Part shown: one piece after another, positions 8,176 to 17,471 of the stretch
How the letters are laid out: every line of letters starts with the position of its first letter
How positions within the stretch are numbered: the first letter of the stretch is position 1
Source of the DNA: Halorubellus salinus
GTDB lineage: Archaea > Halobacteriota > Halobacteria > Halobacteriales > Natrialbaceae
NCBI RefSeq assembly: GCF_020567525.1
Contig: NZ_JAJCVI010000003.1
Coordinates: forward strand, 248,001-312,000
Reading direction: 5' to 3'
Length of the DNA stretch: 64,000 nucleotides
Position numbers and translations under genes: made by a program
Notes under the pieces: model-generated
What the model saw: only the letters and a program-made list of their open reading frames with translations
What the model was told of the DNA's origin: nothing
Databases searched by the model: none

Positions 8176-9654
8176 ATGGAGTTGGTCTCCGAAGCGATCG
8201 ATATCGGGACCCGAACCCCGACGGTCCTGCTCAATTCGACCGACGCGAGCGAGCTGGGCGTCCACCCGCTCGACCGGATCAGGATCCACCGGGACGGCCG
8301 CACCATCATCGGCATCGTCGAGATCACGGACGAACTCGTCGCCCCGGGAAAGCTCGGCGTCACTCGTTCCCTCGGACACGTCACGGGAACCGTGACGGTG
8401 TCGATCGCGCCACGCCCCGATTCCGTCGCCTTCCTGACGAAGAAACTCGACGACGTCGAACTCGAGATGGACGAGATCCGCGCCATCGTCCGCGACATCA
8501 ACCAGGACCGCTTGAACGACGTCGAACTCAGCGCGTTCGTCACCGGCGTGTACGCCAACGGACTCTCCCGAGAGGAGATGATGTGCCTCACGACCTGTAT
8601 GGTGGACGTCGGCGAGACCATCCAGTGGGGACGCGACCTCATCGTCGACAAGCACTCGATCGGTGGCGTCGCCGGCAATCGCGTCACGCCGATCGTGGTC
8701 CCCATCGTCGCAGCCGCAGGACTCACCATCCCGAAGACCTCCTCGCGTGCGGTGACCTCCGCAGCGGGAACCGCCGATACGATGACGGTCTTCTGCGACG
8801 TCGAGTTCTCGATCAACGAGGTGAAAGCGATAGTCGACGAGACGAACGGCTGTCTCGTCTGGGGTGGCGGCGTGAACCTATCGCCCGTGGACGACAAGAT
8901 CATTCGAGCGGAGACGCCGCTCTCGCTCGACCCACCGGGTCAGGTAATCGCGTCGGTGCTCTCGAAGAAGAAGAGCGCAGGTGCGACACACGTCGTCATC
9001 GACCTGCCGTACGGCGAAAGCGCGAAGGTCGAGAGCCTCTCGGAAGCGCGCGAGATGGCCGAGGACTTCAGTCGCGTCGGCACGAACCTCGGGATGGAGA
9101 TCTATTGTGCCATCACCCGAGGTGAGCAACCGATCGGACACGGAATCGGACCGATCCTCGAGGCGCGCGACGTCCTCTCGGTGCTCGAAGGCGGTGGCCC
9201 TCGCGACCTCCGGGTGAAGAGCGAGTCCCTCGCGCAAGTCCTCCTCGACACCGCGAACGTCCCCGAGAACGCAGCCGAGATCCTCGAATCGGGGGACGCA
9301 GCCGCGAAGTTCCGCGAGATAATCGCCGCACAGAACGGTGATCCGGACGTCTCGATGGCGGACCTCGCTCCCGGTCCCTACCGATCGACGATTCACGCCC
9401 CCAACAGCGGCGTCGTGACCCACATCGACAATCGACAGCTGAACGAACTTGCACGGCGAGCTGGCGCTCCGAAGGACCCGTCGGCCGGCGTTGCGCTCCA
9501 CTGCAAGCTCGGCACCGAACTCCAGCGTGACGCCGAGGTGTTCACGATTCACGCCGAAACAGCGGAGAAACTGGAACAGGCAATCGCGTTCGCCGAGCGC
9601 TCGCGACCCGTTCACGTCCTTCCCCCCGACGAAGCACTCGTCGAACGCATGTGA
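8176..9654 (+). CDS. deoA: AMP phosphorylase
   Basis: A 492-aa member of the thymidine/pyrimidine phosphorylase superfamily of the archaeal AMP phosphorylase type. It splits nucleoside 5'-monophosphates with phosphate into base and ribose-1,5-bisphosphate, feeding the archaeal pentose bisphosphate pathway. An N-terminal beta-barrel extension (~85 residues) precedes the catalytic body, as in AMP phosphorylases and not bacterial DeoA. Visible motifs are DKHSIGGVAGNRVTP (phosphate loop), KTSSRAVTSAAGTADTM, and GGVNLSPVDDKI. No isomerase or RubisCO partner is in the window. Confidence 0.93.
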   Translation: MELVSEAIDIGTRTPTVLLNSTDASELGVHPLDRIRIHRDGRTIIGIVEITDELVAPGKLGVTRSLGHVTGTVTVSIAPRPDSVAFLTKKLDDVELEMDEIRAIVRDINQDRLNDVELSAFVTGVYANGLSREEMMCLTTCMVDVGETIQWGRDLIVDKHSIGGVAGNRVTPIVVPIVAAAGLTIPKTSSRAVTSAAGTADTMTVFCDVEFSINEVKAIVDETNGCLVWGGGVNLSPVDDKIIRAETPLSLDPPGQVIASVLSKKKSAGATHVVIDLPYGESAKVESLSEAREMAEDFSRVGTNLGMEIYCAITRGEQPIGHGIGPILEARDVLSVLEGGGPRDLRVKSESLAQVLLDTANVPENAAEILESGDAAAKFREIIAAQNGDPDVSMADLAPGPYRSTIHAPNSGVVTHIDNRQLNELARRAGAPKDPSAGVALHCKLGTELQRDAEVFTIHAETAEKLEQAIAFAERSRPVHVLPPDEALVERM

Positions 9655-9717
9655 CAGCGCAGGATTCGTCGAAGGCGTTGGACGACGCGGTAGCTCTCGG
9701 CGCCCTCGTGAGTGGTT

Positions 9718-10983
9718 TCAGTACTCGGTGAGCGTCGCGTTCTCGCCGTCGTTCACGACCTCTCGGGGGTCGATGTCGACGAAGTCCATCACGGAGTCGT
9801 GGATTCCGACCGATTCGACGGTCTCCTCGAGCGCCGAGAGGACGAGCGCGGGGTCGAGGTCGAGCGCGTACTCGCGGTACGTCCCACCGCGGCGGCCCTC
9901 GTTCCGCTCCGTGACGCTGATGATGCCGAGCATCGCGAGCTCGCTCAGGTGGTCGCGCATCCGTCGCGGGACGAGTGGATCGCGGTTCGCGAGCTCCGCG
10001 AACCGCGTATAGCGCGGGCGGACGTCTCTCGACCGGACGGGCGTATCTCCCTCCAGGTCGAGCGTGACGAGCGCGTACAGGACGAGGTGCCCGTGCTCGG
10101 TGAGGCCACCGATCCCCTCCTGGATGCGGCCGCGTTCCAGTTCGTCACGTCCAGCCTCCACGTGATCCGCGGTGACGGTCTCCGTCCCAGCTTCGCGCGC
10201 CATGTCGCCCGCGCTCATCAGGAGGTCGAGGCTCTGGCGTGCGTCCCCGGCGTCCTTCGCGCCGTACGCTGCGCAGAGTGGGATCACCTCGTCGGCGAGG
10301 ACGCCGTCGTGGAACGCGACGTTCGCGCGCTGGGAGAGAATCTGACGCAGGTCGTTCGCGTCGTACGCCGGGAAGTGAATCTCTTGCTCGCACAACGACG
10401 ATCGGACCTTCGGCGACAGGTCGTCGCGGAACGAGAAGTCGTTCGAGATGCCGATGATACCGATCTTCGCCGTCTCCAGGTTCCCGTTCGCTCTCGCTCT
10501 CGGGAGCTGGTAGAGGATGGAGTCGTCCTCGAGGTGGTCGACCTCGTCCAGGACCACGAGGATGGTTCCAGCGGCTTCCTCGAACTCGCTCCAGAGCATC
10601 TCGTAGACGGACGCTCGCGGATAGCCGGTCGTCGAGATCTGGTTCGTCTCGTCGCGGAACTCGTTGACGAGTCGGGTCGCGACCTGGTACGACGAGGTGA
10701 GGCCGTCGCAGTTGAGCATCGCGACGGTGAGGTCGATGTCGTCGAACTGTGCGGCGTCTTCTCGAAGATGCGCGAGGAGGTACCGGGACGCCGCGGTCTT
10801 GCCGACGCCGGTCTTCCCGTAGAGGAAGATGTTGTCGGGTTGCTCTCCGTTGATGACGGGCTGGAGGGCTGCCTGATACGTGTCGAGTTCGTCGCTTCGC
10901 CCGACCAGTTCCTCGGGCTGGTAGTCCTCCCGGAGTGCATCCCGGTCGGTGTAGATGTTCGTGTCTCGCTCGAACAGCGCCAT
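9718..10983 (-). CDS. cdc6: Orc1/Cdc6 replication initiator
   Basis: A 421-aa AAA+ initiator. Walker A is FLYGKTGVGKTAASR, Walker B is ILVVLDEVDHLED, and sensor-1 follows (IGIIGISNDFSF). The C-terminal ~110 residues form a winged helix (LLMSAGDMAREAG...; later SELAMLGIISVTERNEGRRGGTY) that reads origin repeats. The ATG at 10983 is preferred to the in-frame ATG at 11013 because TTTTATGG at about 11010-11017 is a good TATA box for a leaderless start at 10983. The gene is transcribed away from the repeat-rich region upstream, the usual origin arrangement. Confidence 0.93.
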   Translation of the reverse strand: MALFERDTNIYTDRDALREDYQPEELVGRSDELDTYQAALQPVINGEQPDNIFLYGKTGVGKTAASRYLLAHLREDAAQFDDIDLTVAMLNCDGLTSSYQVATRLVNEFRDETNQISTTGYPRASVYEMLWSEFEEAAGTILVVLDEVDHLEDDSILYQLPRARANGNLETAKIGIIGISNDFSFRDDLSPKVRSSLCEQEIHFPAYDANDLRQILSQRANVAFHDGVLADEVIPLCAAYGAKDAGDARQSLDLLMSAGDMAREAGTETVTADHVEAGRDELERGRIQEGIGGLTEHGHLVLYALVTLDLEGDTPVRSRDVRPRYTRFAELANRDPLVPRRMRDHLSELAMLGIISVTERNEGRRGGTYREYALDLDPALVLSALEETVESVGIHDSVMDFVDIDPREVVNDGENATLTEY

Positions 10984-11017
10984 CTTACCCGAACGGATGC
11001 GAGGGAATACCATAAAA

Positions 11018-11046
11018 CCACCGCGTCCGGAGTGTCCGCGGTTTCC
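11018..11046 (-). repeat. origin-like repeat, overlapping degenerate copies
   Basis: The minus strand reads ACCGCGGACACTCC followed by GGACGCGGTGG, two truncated cores overlapping at the orc1/cdc6 promoter. The TATA-like TTTTATGG abuts them, so initiator binding here could autoregulate the gene (inference). Confidence 0.5.
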
Positions 11047-11081
11047 GCGGTTCTCGTTTCTTTAACTCAAGGTCGCGGACA

Positions 11082-11108
11082 CACCCCCCCCATTGTGTCC
11101 GCTGTTGT
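11082..11108 (-). repeat. origin-like repeat (ORB-type), copy next to the AT-rich block
   Basis: The minus strand reads ACAACAGCGGACACAATGGG followed by further G residues. The run of eight G is the longest of any copy. It faces the AT-rich block from the left. Confidence 0.7.
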
Positions 11109-11146
11109 CGCTGTGAAGGGTGGGGGGAGGGGGTCTGGCTGCAACT

Positions 11147-11280
11147 CTAAATAACGGTAAAGTTTATATCCCCCGCTAGGCAATTGGTCCGTAGCCTCTC
11201 CAATTCCATTTTTATGATAAGAGATTATAGTAAGAGAGCTAGCAGCTCTCGTTGTATAGTGTCTGATTTCTAGTATACGT
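11147..11280. other. AT-rich block, likely duplex-unwinding element
   Basis: This ~130-bp segment is by far the most AT-rich of the window, with runs such as AAAGTTTATATC and TTTTTATGATAAGAG. It contains a perfect 7-bp inverted repeat (GAGAGCT-AGC-AGCTCTC, 11234-11250). It lies between oppositely oriented initiator-type repeats, as expected for the site of first melting. Confidence 0.65.
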
Positions 11281-11351
11281 TCGAGGTGGCTCGGCGTTGC
11301 CGAGCGCGTCCGAGTGCAGCCACGAGACCCCTCCCCCACGCCACTCACCGA

Positions 11352-11376
11352 GAACTGCGGACATAGTGGGGTGAGT
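11352..11376 (+). repeat. origin-like repeat (ORB-type), right of the AT-rich block
   Basis: The plus strand reads GAACTGCGGACATAGTGGGG and then TGAG. It has the full core (AACTGCGGACA, GTGGGG) and points away from the AT-rich block. Confidence 0.7.
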
Positions 11377-11666
11377 GTGTCCGGGGTCGTTCGTCGACCG
11401 TCCCGTCCTCCTCGAGGAGATCGGCCGTGGACGTCAGCTGTCGTCGACCGGTCGACCTGACGATCGGACAAACCGTGACACGCGACGAACAGTCGTTGGC
11501 GGGTGAACCAGCGGATCGGCATCTCAGCGGCGTTACGTCTCGTTTCACGCCTTGGCCGCCTCTCTCCGACTCACTCACGATACAGCTGGACCTTGTCGCG
11601 GGCGATGATTCCTACGGACGCGAACGCTGTTCGTGGGACACGACAGGTTGCCACAGCGCCCGAACG

Positions 11667-11690
11667 ACACCACCATGTCCGCAGTTATCG
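11667..11690 (-). repeat. origin-like repeat (ORB-type)
   Basis: The minus strand reads ATAACTGCGGACATGGTGG and then TGTCG. It is the first of three copies clustered within 115 bp. Confidence 0.6.
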
Positions 11691-11707
11691 ACTCCCGATC
11701 CACGACG

Positions 11708-11734
11708 ACCCTCCACGATGTCCGTTGTTCTTCC
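11708..11734 (-). repeat. origin-like repeat (ORB-type), degenerate
   Basis: The minus strand reads GAACAACGGACATCGTGGAG. One core base differs (ACGGAC for GCGGAC) and the G-string is interrupted. Confidence 0.5.
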
Positions 11735-11747
11735 ATCGGCAATCAGC

Positions 11748-11780
11748 GTGGAACAGCGGACACAGTGGGGGGTGGGGTCA
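11748..11780 (+). repeat. origin-like repeat (ORB-type), best-preserved copy
   Basis: The plus strand reads GGAACAGCGGACACAGTGGG and continues with a long G-rich tail. It is used here as the reference copy. A near-identical sequence occurs inside the copper ATPase gene at 60411. Confidence 0.7.
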
Positions 11781-11813
11781 AATCGGGGCTTTCGCGGCCA
11801 AATCGGGGCTTTC
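11779..11813 (+). repeat. 20-bp direct repeat beside the last origin repeat
   Basis: CAAATCGGGGCTTTC occurs twice, at 11779-11793 and 11799-11813, with a 20-bp period (two helical turns). It directly follows the best-preserved origin-like repeat, which suggests a second protein-binding site. The ~130 bp from here to the halocyanin gene hold nothing recognisable. Confidence 0.6.
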
Positions 11814-11949
11814 AGATAACGGCTCACGTGCCCTTCGAGAATCGACAGATCGTGGAAGGGCGTCAGAAGGATGCGGCCAGCGAGCGCGCCGCCGAGAGCA
11901 CAACAGCGTCCCTGACGTTCACACGTCAGCGTGATTCACGCGTCACACC

Positions 11950-13041
11950 TCAGTGTGACCTGTGTCCCTGGGGTGGTTCGGACCTCTCCGTGACGTCGTC
12001 CTTCGTACGCAGGAACGCACCGAAGAGGAGGGGGGAGAGGAGTGCGCCCACCAATCCCGCTGCGAGCCCGTACAGCCAGAGGTCGTCACCGCCGTCTGCA
12101 GCGCCGTCACCTTCCTGGCTCGCAGCGGCGTTCGGGGAGCCAACGACGACGGCACCCTTCATCCCCATCTGTTTGTGCGGCCCGCAGTAGTACTTCGAGA
12201 TACCCGCGGAGTCGAACGTCCGCTCGTAGGTATCGCCGTCGCTGCCCTGCATCTCCGACTCGTAGCTGCCGTCCTCGGCGACGACGTTGTGCGAACCGCC
12301 AGCGCCGGTCCACTCCCAGGTCACGGTCGTTCCGGGGTCGACCTGGACTGCCGCTGGCCCGAACGCGTACGCCCCGTTGTTCCCCTCCGCACCGACAGTT
12401 ATCGTCACCTCGCTCTCGCCGGTGCGGTCGACGGTCCCGTCGAAGTTCGCGACGTTCTCGAACCACCCGTCGTAATCGATGCTGTCACCCCCAGCGCCGG
12501 AACCGCTCTCGGCGTCGCTCGCAGCGCCGTCCGTGGACGGAACTGCAACCTCGACGTCGCCGACGACGACGGCGCCCTTCATCCCCATCGGCTTGTGCGG
12601 CCCGCAGTAGTAGCGGCTGACGCCGGCGCTGTCGAACGACTGCTCGAACGTCGCGCCTTCGTCGCCCTGCATCTCCGACTCGTAGCTGCCGTCCTCGGCG
12701 ACGACGTTGTGCGGACTGCCCTCGCCGGTCCACTCGAAGACGACGGTCGTCCCCGGGTCGACGCGGACGACTGCCGGCCCGAACGCGTACGCGCCGTCGT
12801 TCCCCTTCGCACCGACCTCGACGGTCACCGTCGACTTCCCGCGTTCGTCGACGATACCGTCGAAGTTCCCGACGTTCTTCAGCCAATCCTCCAGCGACGC
12901 CTCCGCGCTGGCACTCGCGGACCCGCCGCTCGCGCCCGCGGGTGCGGCACCGACGGCAGCTGTCGAGGCCGCTGCGAGCCCTGCTTTCATGACGGTGCGT
13001 CTATCGTACCGCGCGTCGCGGCCAGTGAGTTCGTCGGTCAT
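11950..13041 (-). CDS. two-domain halocyanin (blue copper protein), Tat-exported and C-terminally anchored
   Basis: A 363-aa protein starting MTDELTGRDARYDRRTVMKA, a twin-arginine signal peptide. Two halocyanin domains (~residues 55-155 and ~195-295) each carry the type-1 copper set: His in PHNVVAEDGS or SHNVVAEDGS, then Cys-His-Met in YYCGPHKPMGMKG or YYCGPHKQMGMKG. Ser/Gly-rich linkers join them, and a final helix (LWLYGLAAGLVGALLSPLLF) with charged tail anchors the protein outside the membrane. Halocyanins shuttle electrons between membrane complexes. The multicopper oxidase next door is a likely partner and the ba3 oxidase a possible one. The two domains are close to identical around the copper site, pointing to internal duplication. 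Confidence 0.92.
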   Translation of the reverse strand: MTDELTGRDARYDRRTVMKAGLAAASTAAVGAAPAGASGGSASASAEASLEDWLKNVGNFDGIVDERGKSTVTVEVGAKGNDGAYAFGPAVVRVDPGTTVVFEWTGEGSPHNVVAEDGSYESEMQGDEGATFEQSFDSAGVSRYYCGPHKPMGMKGAVVVGDVEVAVPSTDGAASDAESGSGAGGDSIDYDGWFENVANFDGTVDRTGESEVTITVGAEGNNGAYAFGPAAVQVDPGTTVTWEWTGAGGSHNVVAEDGSYESEMQGSDGDTYERTFDSAGISKYYCGPHKQMGMKGAVVVGSPNAAASQEGDGAADGGDDLWLYGLAAGLVGALLSPLLFGAFLRTKDDVTERSEPPQGHRSH

Positions 13042-13135
13042 CTCTTGAATCCGTCGTCGGTTTCGGTGGACCGTGGTAGTCGACCGTTCAGGTGGTTCTC
13101 CGGGAAATGCATCGAGCGTCGCGAGCGACGGCCGT

Positions 13136-14281
13136 TCAGCCGTCGTAGCCCGCGTACTCCATGAGCTGTTCGAAGATGTCCGTGTCCATCGCTTCCTTGT
13201 AGACGAGGCCGCCGAGCATCCCGCCGGGGTAGAAGTTCCCGTTCATCACGTGGTTGACCTTGTGACAGTGCATCAGGTAGATGCCGGGGTCGGCGTCGGC
13301 CTCGAACTCGATGGTGTGCCGCTCCGCTGGCGCGATGTTCGTGATGTCCATCTCGTGCTGGGCGGCCTCCGGAATGGCACCGCCGTCCTTCTCGATGCGT
13401 TTGAACCGATGGTTGTGGATGTGCATCGGGTGACTCATGTAGCCGCCGTTGGCCATGTGGAGGCGGACGGTGTCACCTTGTTCGACGATTATCGGACTGC
13501 CGTCCTCGGGGTGGAGCGTGCGCGGCGCGCACTTCCCGTTCACGGTGAACACGTCGGGTCTGCGGTTCCGCGGGTCGTACTGGACGTCCTCGCCCGCCAT
13601 CTGGCGGGAGAGCCGCGAGTCCCACTCCTTGAACCCGAAGAAGTACTCCTTGTCGGCGGGCTCGTAGCCCTTCGGGTCGACGCGGAAGATTCCCCACATC
13701 CCCATCTCGATGTGACGCTGGGTCTGATAGTGACAGTGATAGATGTGCGTGCCGGGGACGTTCGCGGGGATCGTGTACGTGTGCTTCTCGCCGGGATCGA
13801 CGCGGATGCCCGTGGTCGTCGGGACGCCGTCGTCCTCCCACTTCTTCGAGACGCCGTGGAAGTGCAGCGTGTGCGGTCGCTTCCCGTCCGTGTTGTCGAG
13901 CGTCACTGCCATGTCCTCGCCTTCGGTGGTGCGGAGGATTGGGCCGGGGACGCTCGGGTCGCCGTCGTCCGCGGAGAACGCCCACACGCGAGGCAGCTCG
14001 ACGGGGCCACCCATGGCGTCGCCGGGATGCGGCTTGTGGACTGCGGGCTGGGACTTCATCGTCACGGACCCGCCCTGTTCGTCGACGTTCACGACCTCGG
14101 GGGGACTGGTCTCCGGGAGGTCCGCGGTCTTCGCGCCGACGTCGTTCGTCGTGGTCGTCGTCTGCTCGGCCTCGAATGCGGTCGTGCAACCTGCGAGCGC
14201 GACCGCACCCATGCCACCGGTCGCCGCTACGAATTCTCGTCGCGATACGCCAGTGCCGGGAGCGCCGATACGATCCGACAT
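13136..14281 (-). CDS. two-domain multicopper oxidase, Tat lipoprotein
   Basis: A 381-aa cupredoxin protein. VSRREFVAATGG is a Tat signal and LAGC a lipobox, so it is exported and lipid-anchored. Domain 1 has HTLHFHG and HIYHCHYQTQRHIEMGMWG (Cys-His-Met of a type-1 site plus HCH of a trinuclear centre). Domain 2 has HPMHIHNHRF and LMHCHKVNHVMNGN. These HxH and HCH pairs indicate a laccase-like oxidase with a trinuclear cluster, not a copper nitrite reductase, although similar proteins are sometimes labelled NirK. The halocyanin gene downstream on the same strand is a plausible electron partner. Roles in copper detoxification or oxidation of phenolics or metals are inferences. Confidence 0.85.
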   Translation of the reverse strand: MSDRIGAPGTGVSRREFVAATGGMGAVALAGCTTAFEAEQTTTTTNDVGAKTADLPETSPPEVVNVDEQGGSVTMKSQPAVHKPHPGDAMGGPVELPRVWAFSADDGDPSVPGPILRTTEGEDMAVTLDNTDGKRPHTLHFHGVSKKWEDDGVPTTTGIRVDPGEKHTYTIPANVPGTHIYHCHYQTQRHIEMGMWGIFRVDPKGYEPADKEYFFGFKEWDSRLSRQMAGEDVQYDPRNRRPDVFTVNGKCAPRTLHPEDGSPIIVEQGDTVRLHMANGGYMSHPMHIHNHRFKRIEKDGGAIPEAAQHEMDITNIAPAERHTIEFEADADPGIYLMHCHKVNHVMNGNFYPGGMLGGLVYKEAMDTDIFEQLMEYAGYDG

Positions 14282-14524
14282 TGTACACCTACACCTATCG
14301 ACCCCTACTTGAACGGGGCTTCGCTGATTCTCGTCGTCGAAAAACAGTTCTCAGCGTCTTGGAACAGCACGGGGTCGACCCGAACCGGTTCGGTTCCAAC
14401 CCCGAGAAGGTCGTTGCATCGACCCGGAGGTCATCCATGCGGCCTGTAGGTGGGCGATTCGAGGGACGTGCCAGGGATTCGACGTCGGCAGGTTTTTGAG
14501 GACTCCCCGACGAGCCCGAAACAG

Positions 14525-14902
14525 ATGGTGCGGGACCCGTTCGTCGACGACGCCGAGCCGGACCTGCAGTCGGTCCTGGACGCGCTCGACGACCCGAACT
14601 GTCGGAAGATCGTCCAGGCGATGTCGGGCGCGATGACGGCGAACGAGGTGTCGGATGCGACCGACATCCCGCTGTCGACGACGTACCGAAAGCTCGACCT
14701 CCTGACGGAGGCGTCGATACTCGACGAGCGCACCGAGATCCGGTCCGATGGCCACCATACGACGAAGTACGTGCTCGCGTTCGAATCGGTGGAGATCGGT
14801 TTGACCGAGGACCGCGAGTTCGCCGTCGATATCTCGCGGCCCGCACAGTCGGCGGACGAGCAACTCGCACAACTCTGGAACGAGGTACGAAAGGAAACAT
14901 GA
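14525..14902 (+). CDS. winged-helix transcriptional regulator, ArsR-like
   Basis: A 125-aa protein with one winged helix: LQSVLDALDDPNCRKIVQAM, recognition helix region ANEVSDATDIPLSTTYRKLD, then a wing (ERTEIRSDGHHTTKYVLAFE). The pattern is that of haloarchaeal helix-turn-helix regulators that sit beside a small membrane protein. Its stop overlaps the start of the next gene (ATGA), so the two are co-translated. It diverges from the multicopper oxidase gene and may control it; no operator was identified. Confidence 0.8.
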   Translation: MVRDPFVDDAEPDLQSVLDALDDPNCRKIVQAMSGAMTANEVSDATDIPLSTTYRKLDLLTEASILDERTEIRSDGHHTTKYVLAFESVEIGLTEDREFAVDISRPAQSADEQLAQLWNEVRKET

Positions 14903-15180
14903 GCAGTCACACACCGGCCCTGGTCGTTGCACTGAAAGCAATCACGTTGGCTCTCGGAGGCCTCATCTCGTACCTCTCGTATCGCGCGTATCGCCGGACG
15001 AACGCGCGAGCACTCGGCTATCTCGCGCTCGGGTTCGGTATCATCACGGTCGGGTCGCTCCTCGCGGGCGTGTTCGACCAGTTCTTGACGAACGTCGAGC
15101 GCAACACCGCGCTCGTCATCGAGTCGGCGTTGACTGCTATCGGGTTCGCTATCATCACGTACTCGCTGTACTCGGAGTAA
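14899..15180 (+). CDS. small three-helix membrane protein, DUF7521-like
   Basis: A 93-aa protein that is almost all membrane: helices near residues 8-28 (ALKAITLALGGLISYLSY), 40-60 (LGYLALGFGIITVGSLLAGV) and 70-90 (ALTAIGFAIITYSLY). The Tyr/Arg-rich loop RAYRRTNARALGY is typical of haloarchaeal DUF7521 proteins, which usually follow an HTH regulator as here. It overlaps that gene by 4 bp. A sensing role for the regulator-membrane protein pair is an inference. Confidence 0.7.
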   Translation: MSSHTPALVVALKAITLALGGLISYLSYRAYRRTNARALGYLALGFGIITVGSLLAGVFDQFLTNVERNTALVIESALTAIGFAIITYSLYSE

Positions 15181-15221
15181 GCGAGCGACCGCTCGGGGCT
15201 GGTCGAGGAAACGAGAGGAAC

Positions 15222-15299
15222 GCGGACTCGGCGGTTCAGCCGAGGAAGCGGAATCGGCCGTTCAGCCGAGGAAGGGGACTCGGCGGTTCAGCCGAGGAT
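15222..15299. repeat. three tandem 26-bp units with hairpins across the doxX stop codon
   Basis: Units lie at 15222-15247, 15248-15273 and 15274-15299. Units 1 and 3 contain CTCGGC-GGTTCA-GCCGAG, a perfect 6-bp stem with a 6-nt loop; unit 2 has the stem nearly intact. The gene-proximal unit (15274-15299) includes the last codons and TGA of doxX. The array lies between convergent genes, so a multi-hairpin terminator is plausible. Confidence 0.75.
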
Positions 15300-15863
15300 G
15301 TAGTCGAGGCGCGGGTACTTCTCGAGGAGCGTCTGCCCGTCGGCGAACTCGTAGGTCTCGACGTAGCGGTCGAGGCCGATGATGCGGCCGGCGCCGAACG
15401 CGGCGATGGCGAGGAAGACGAGGACGTACGCCATGTCGCTGTTGACGAAGCCGTGTTCGACGGACCAGTTCCCGAAGTAGAACATGGTCATCATGAAGGC
15501 TCCGAAGAACGCCGCGAGGCGGACGAGGAGGCCGACGATGAGCCCGAGGCCGATCGCGATCTGGCCGAACGGGACGGCGACGTCGATGAACGCGAGCATC
15601 CAGCTGGTGTCAGCCATCCACGCGTACATTCCCGCGAGGGGGTTGCCGTTCGCTGCGGCGCCGAACGCGAGGTAGCCTTGCGCGGTCCATGCGCCTTCGA
15701 GGACCTTGCTGAGGCCGGCGCTGAGGAACGCGTACCCGAACATGAGGCGGAGTGCGAGGACGAACCACGCGCTCAGGGAGTGGGCTTGACCGTTGACGGT
15801 GATGCCACCGATGGTGCTCTCGAACCTGTTCGCGGATTGCTTGGTGGTGGGGATGGATGCCAT
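15288..15863 (-). CDS. DoxX-family membrane protein
   Basis: A 191-aa protein with four membrane helices. RLMFGYAFLSAGLSKVLEG is the DoxX opening, and LAFIDVAVPFGQIAIGLGLIVG is the conserved central segment with Pro-Phe-Gly-Gln. DoxX-type subunits were first found with quinol oxidases and thiosulfate:quinone oxidoreductases; most haloarchaeal copies have no assigned partner. CTTTATAT about 36-45 nt upstream of the ATG suggests a short leader. The 3' end has been tandemly duplicated. Confidence 0.85.
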   Translation of the reverse strand: MASIPTTKQSANRFESTIGGITVNGQAHSLSAWFVLALRLMFGYAFLSAGLSKVLEGAWTAQGYLAFGAAANGNPLAGMYAWMADTSWMLAFIDVAVPFGQIAIGLGLIVGLLVRLAAFFGAFMMTMFYFGNWSVEHGFVNSDMAYVLVFLAIAAFGAGRIIGLDRYVETYEFADGQTLLEKYPRLDYILG

Positions 15864-15985
15864 ATTAGTTCAACGAGTAGAGAGACGATACCCGTCCCGA
15901 TATAAAGAGAGCGTGGTTCTCGGGGGGAGAGAAACGATACCGGAGACGTCCGTGTCGGCCCTGGCGCCGCCACGGGATGTCGGGG

Positions 15986-17207
<1,222 letters not shown>

Positions 17208-17243
17208 CGCGAACGCCAACCGTCTTCCTCGCCGTCTCTGCCG

Positions 17244-17330
17244 TGCTGCGATAGCGTCTGTTCCAGTAATCGGCGTGCGGTAGCGGGTGTTCCAGTAATC
17301 GGCGTGCGGTAGCGACTGTTCCATCCATCG
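17244..17330. repeat. three tandem 29-bp units after the ferredoxin gene
   Basis: Units at 17244-17272, 17273-17301 and 17302-17330 share the pattern TGCGGTAGCG...TGTTCCAGTAATCG. The middle unit is the reference; unit 1 differs at about six positions and unit 3 near the end. No good hairpin and no coding frame is seen. The array fills most of the gap between the ferredoxin and etfB genes. Confidence 0.7.
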
Positions 17331-17471
17331 GGGTGGTAGGTGTCACTCGCCTGGCTCGTCGAGCCAGTCGTCTTGGTACTCGAATCCGTCCTCGGTGTAT
17401 GATACCCACCGACACAGTGATAATCCCTCCCTCCGCCATGCTAGTCGAGCACATTCACGGTGATAGATAGC

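Larger units (their letters stand above)
11014..11830. other. candidate replication origin (orc-linked repeats plus AT-rich unwinding element)
   Basis: This gene-free stretch lies directly upstream of orc1/cdc6. It combines an AT-rich block (11147-11280) with about six copies of a G-tailed repeat, whose clearest form is AACAGCGGACACAGTGGGG. Copies at 11082-11108 (minus) and 11352-11376 (plus) flank the AT-rich block in opposite orientation, and three more lie at 11667-11780. This is the known layout of haloarchaeal origins, where each Orc recognises repeats next to its own gene. The motif differs from the common euryarchaeal ORB, keeping mainly the G-string. Origin activity is inferred. Confidence 0.75.

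Noticed and set aside
11014-11949. CRISPR array, because of the repeated elements
   Set aside because: Copies are on both strands, unevenly spaced and degenerate, with no uniform spacers and no cas genes.
13136-14281. Copper nitrite reductase (NirK)
   Set aside because: The HxH/HCH pairs in both domains indicate a trinuclear centre as in multicopper oxidases; the NirK active-site pattern is not seen and no denitrification genes are nearby.
14350-14420. GAACCGGTTCGGTTCC near 14.38 kb as another origin repeat
   Set aside because: It is a palindrome-rich stretch without the GCGGAC core or the G-string.
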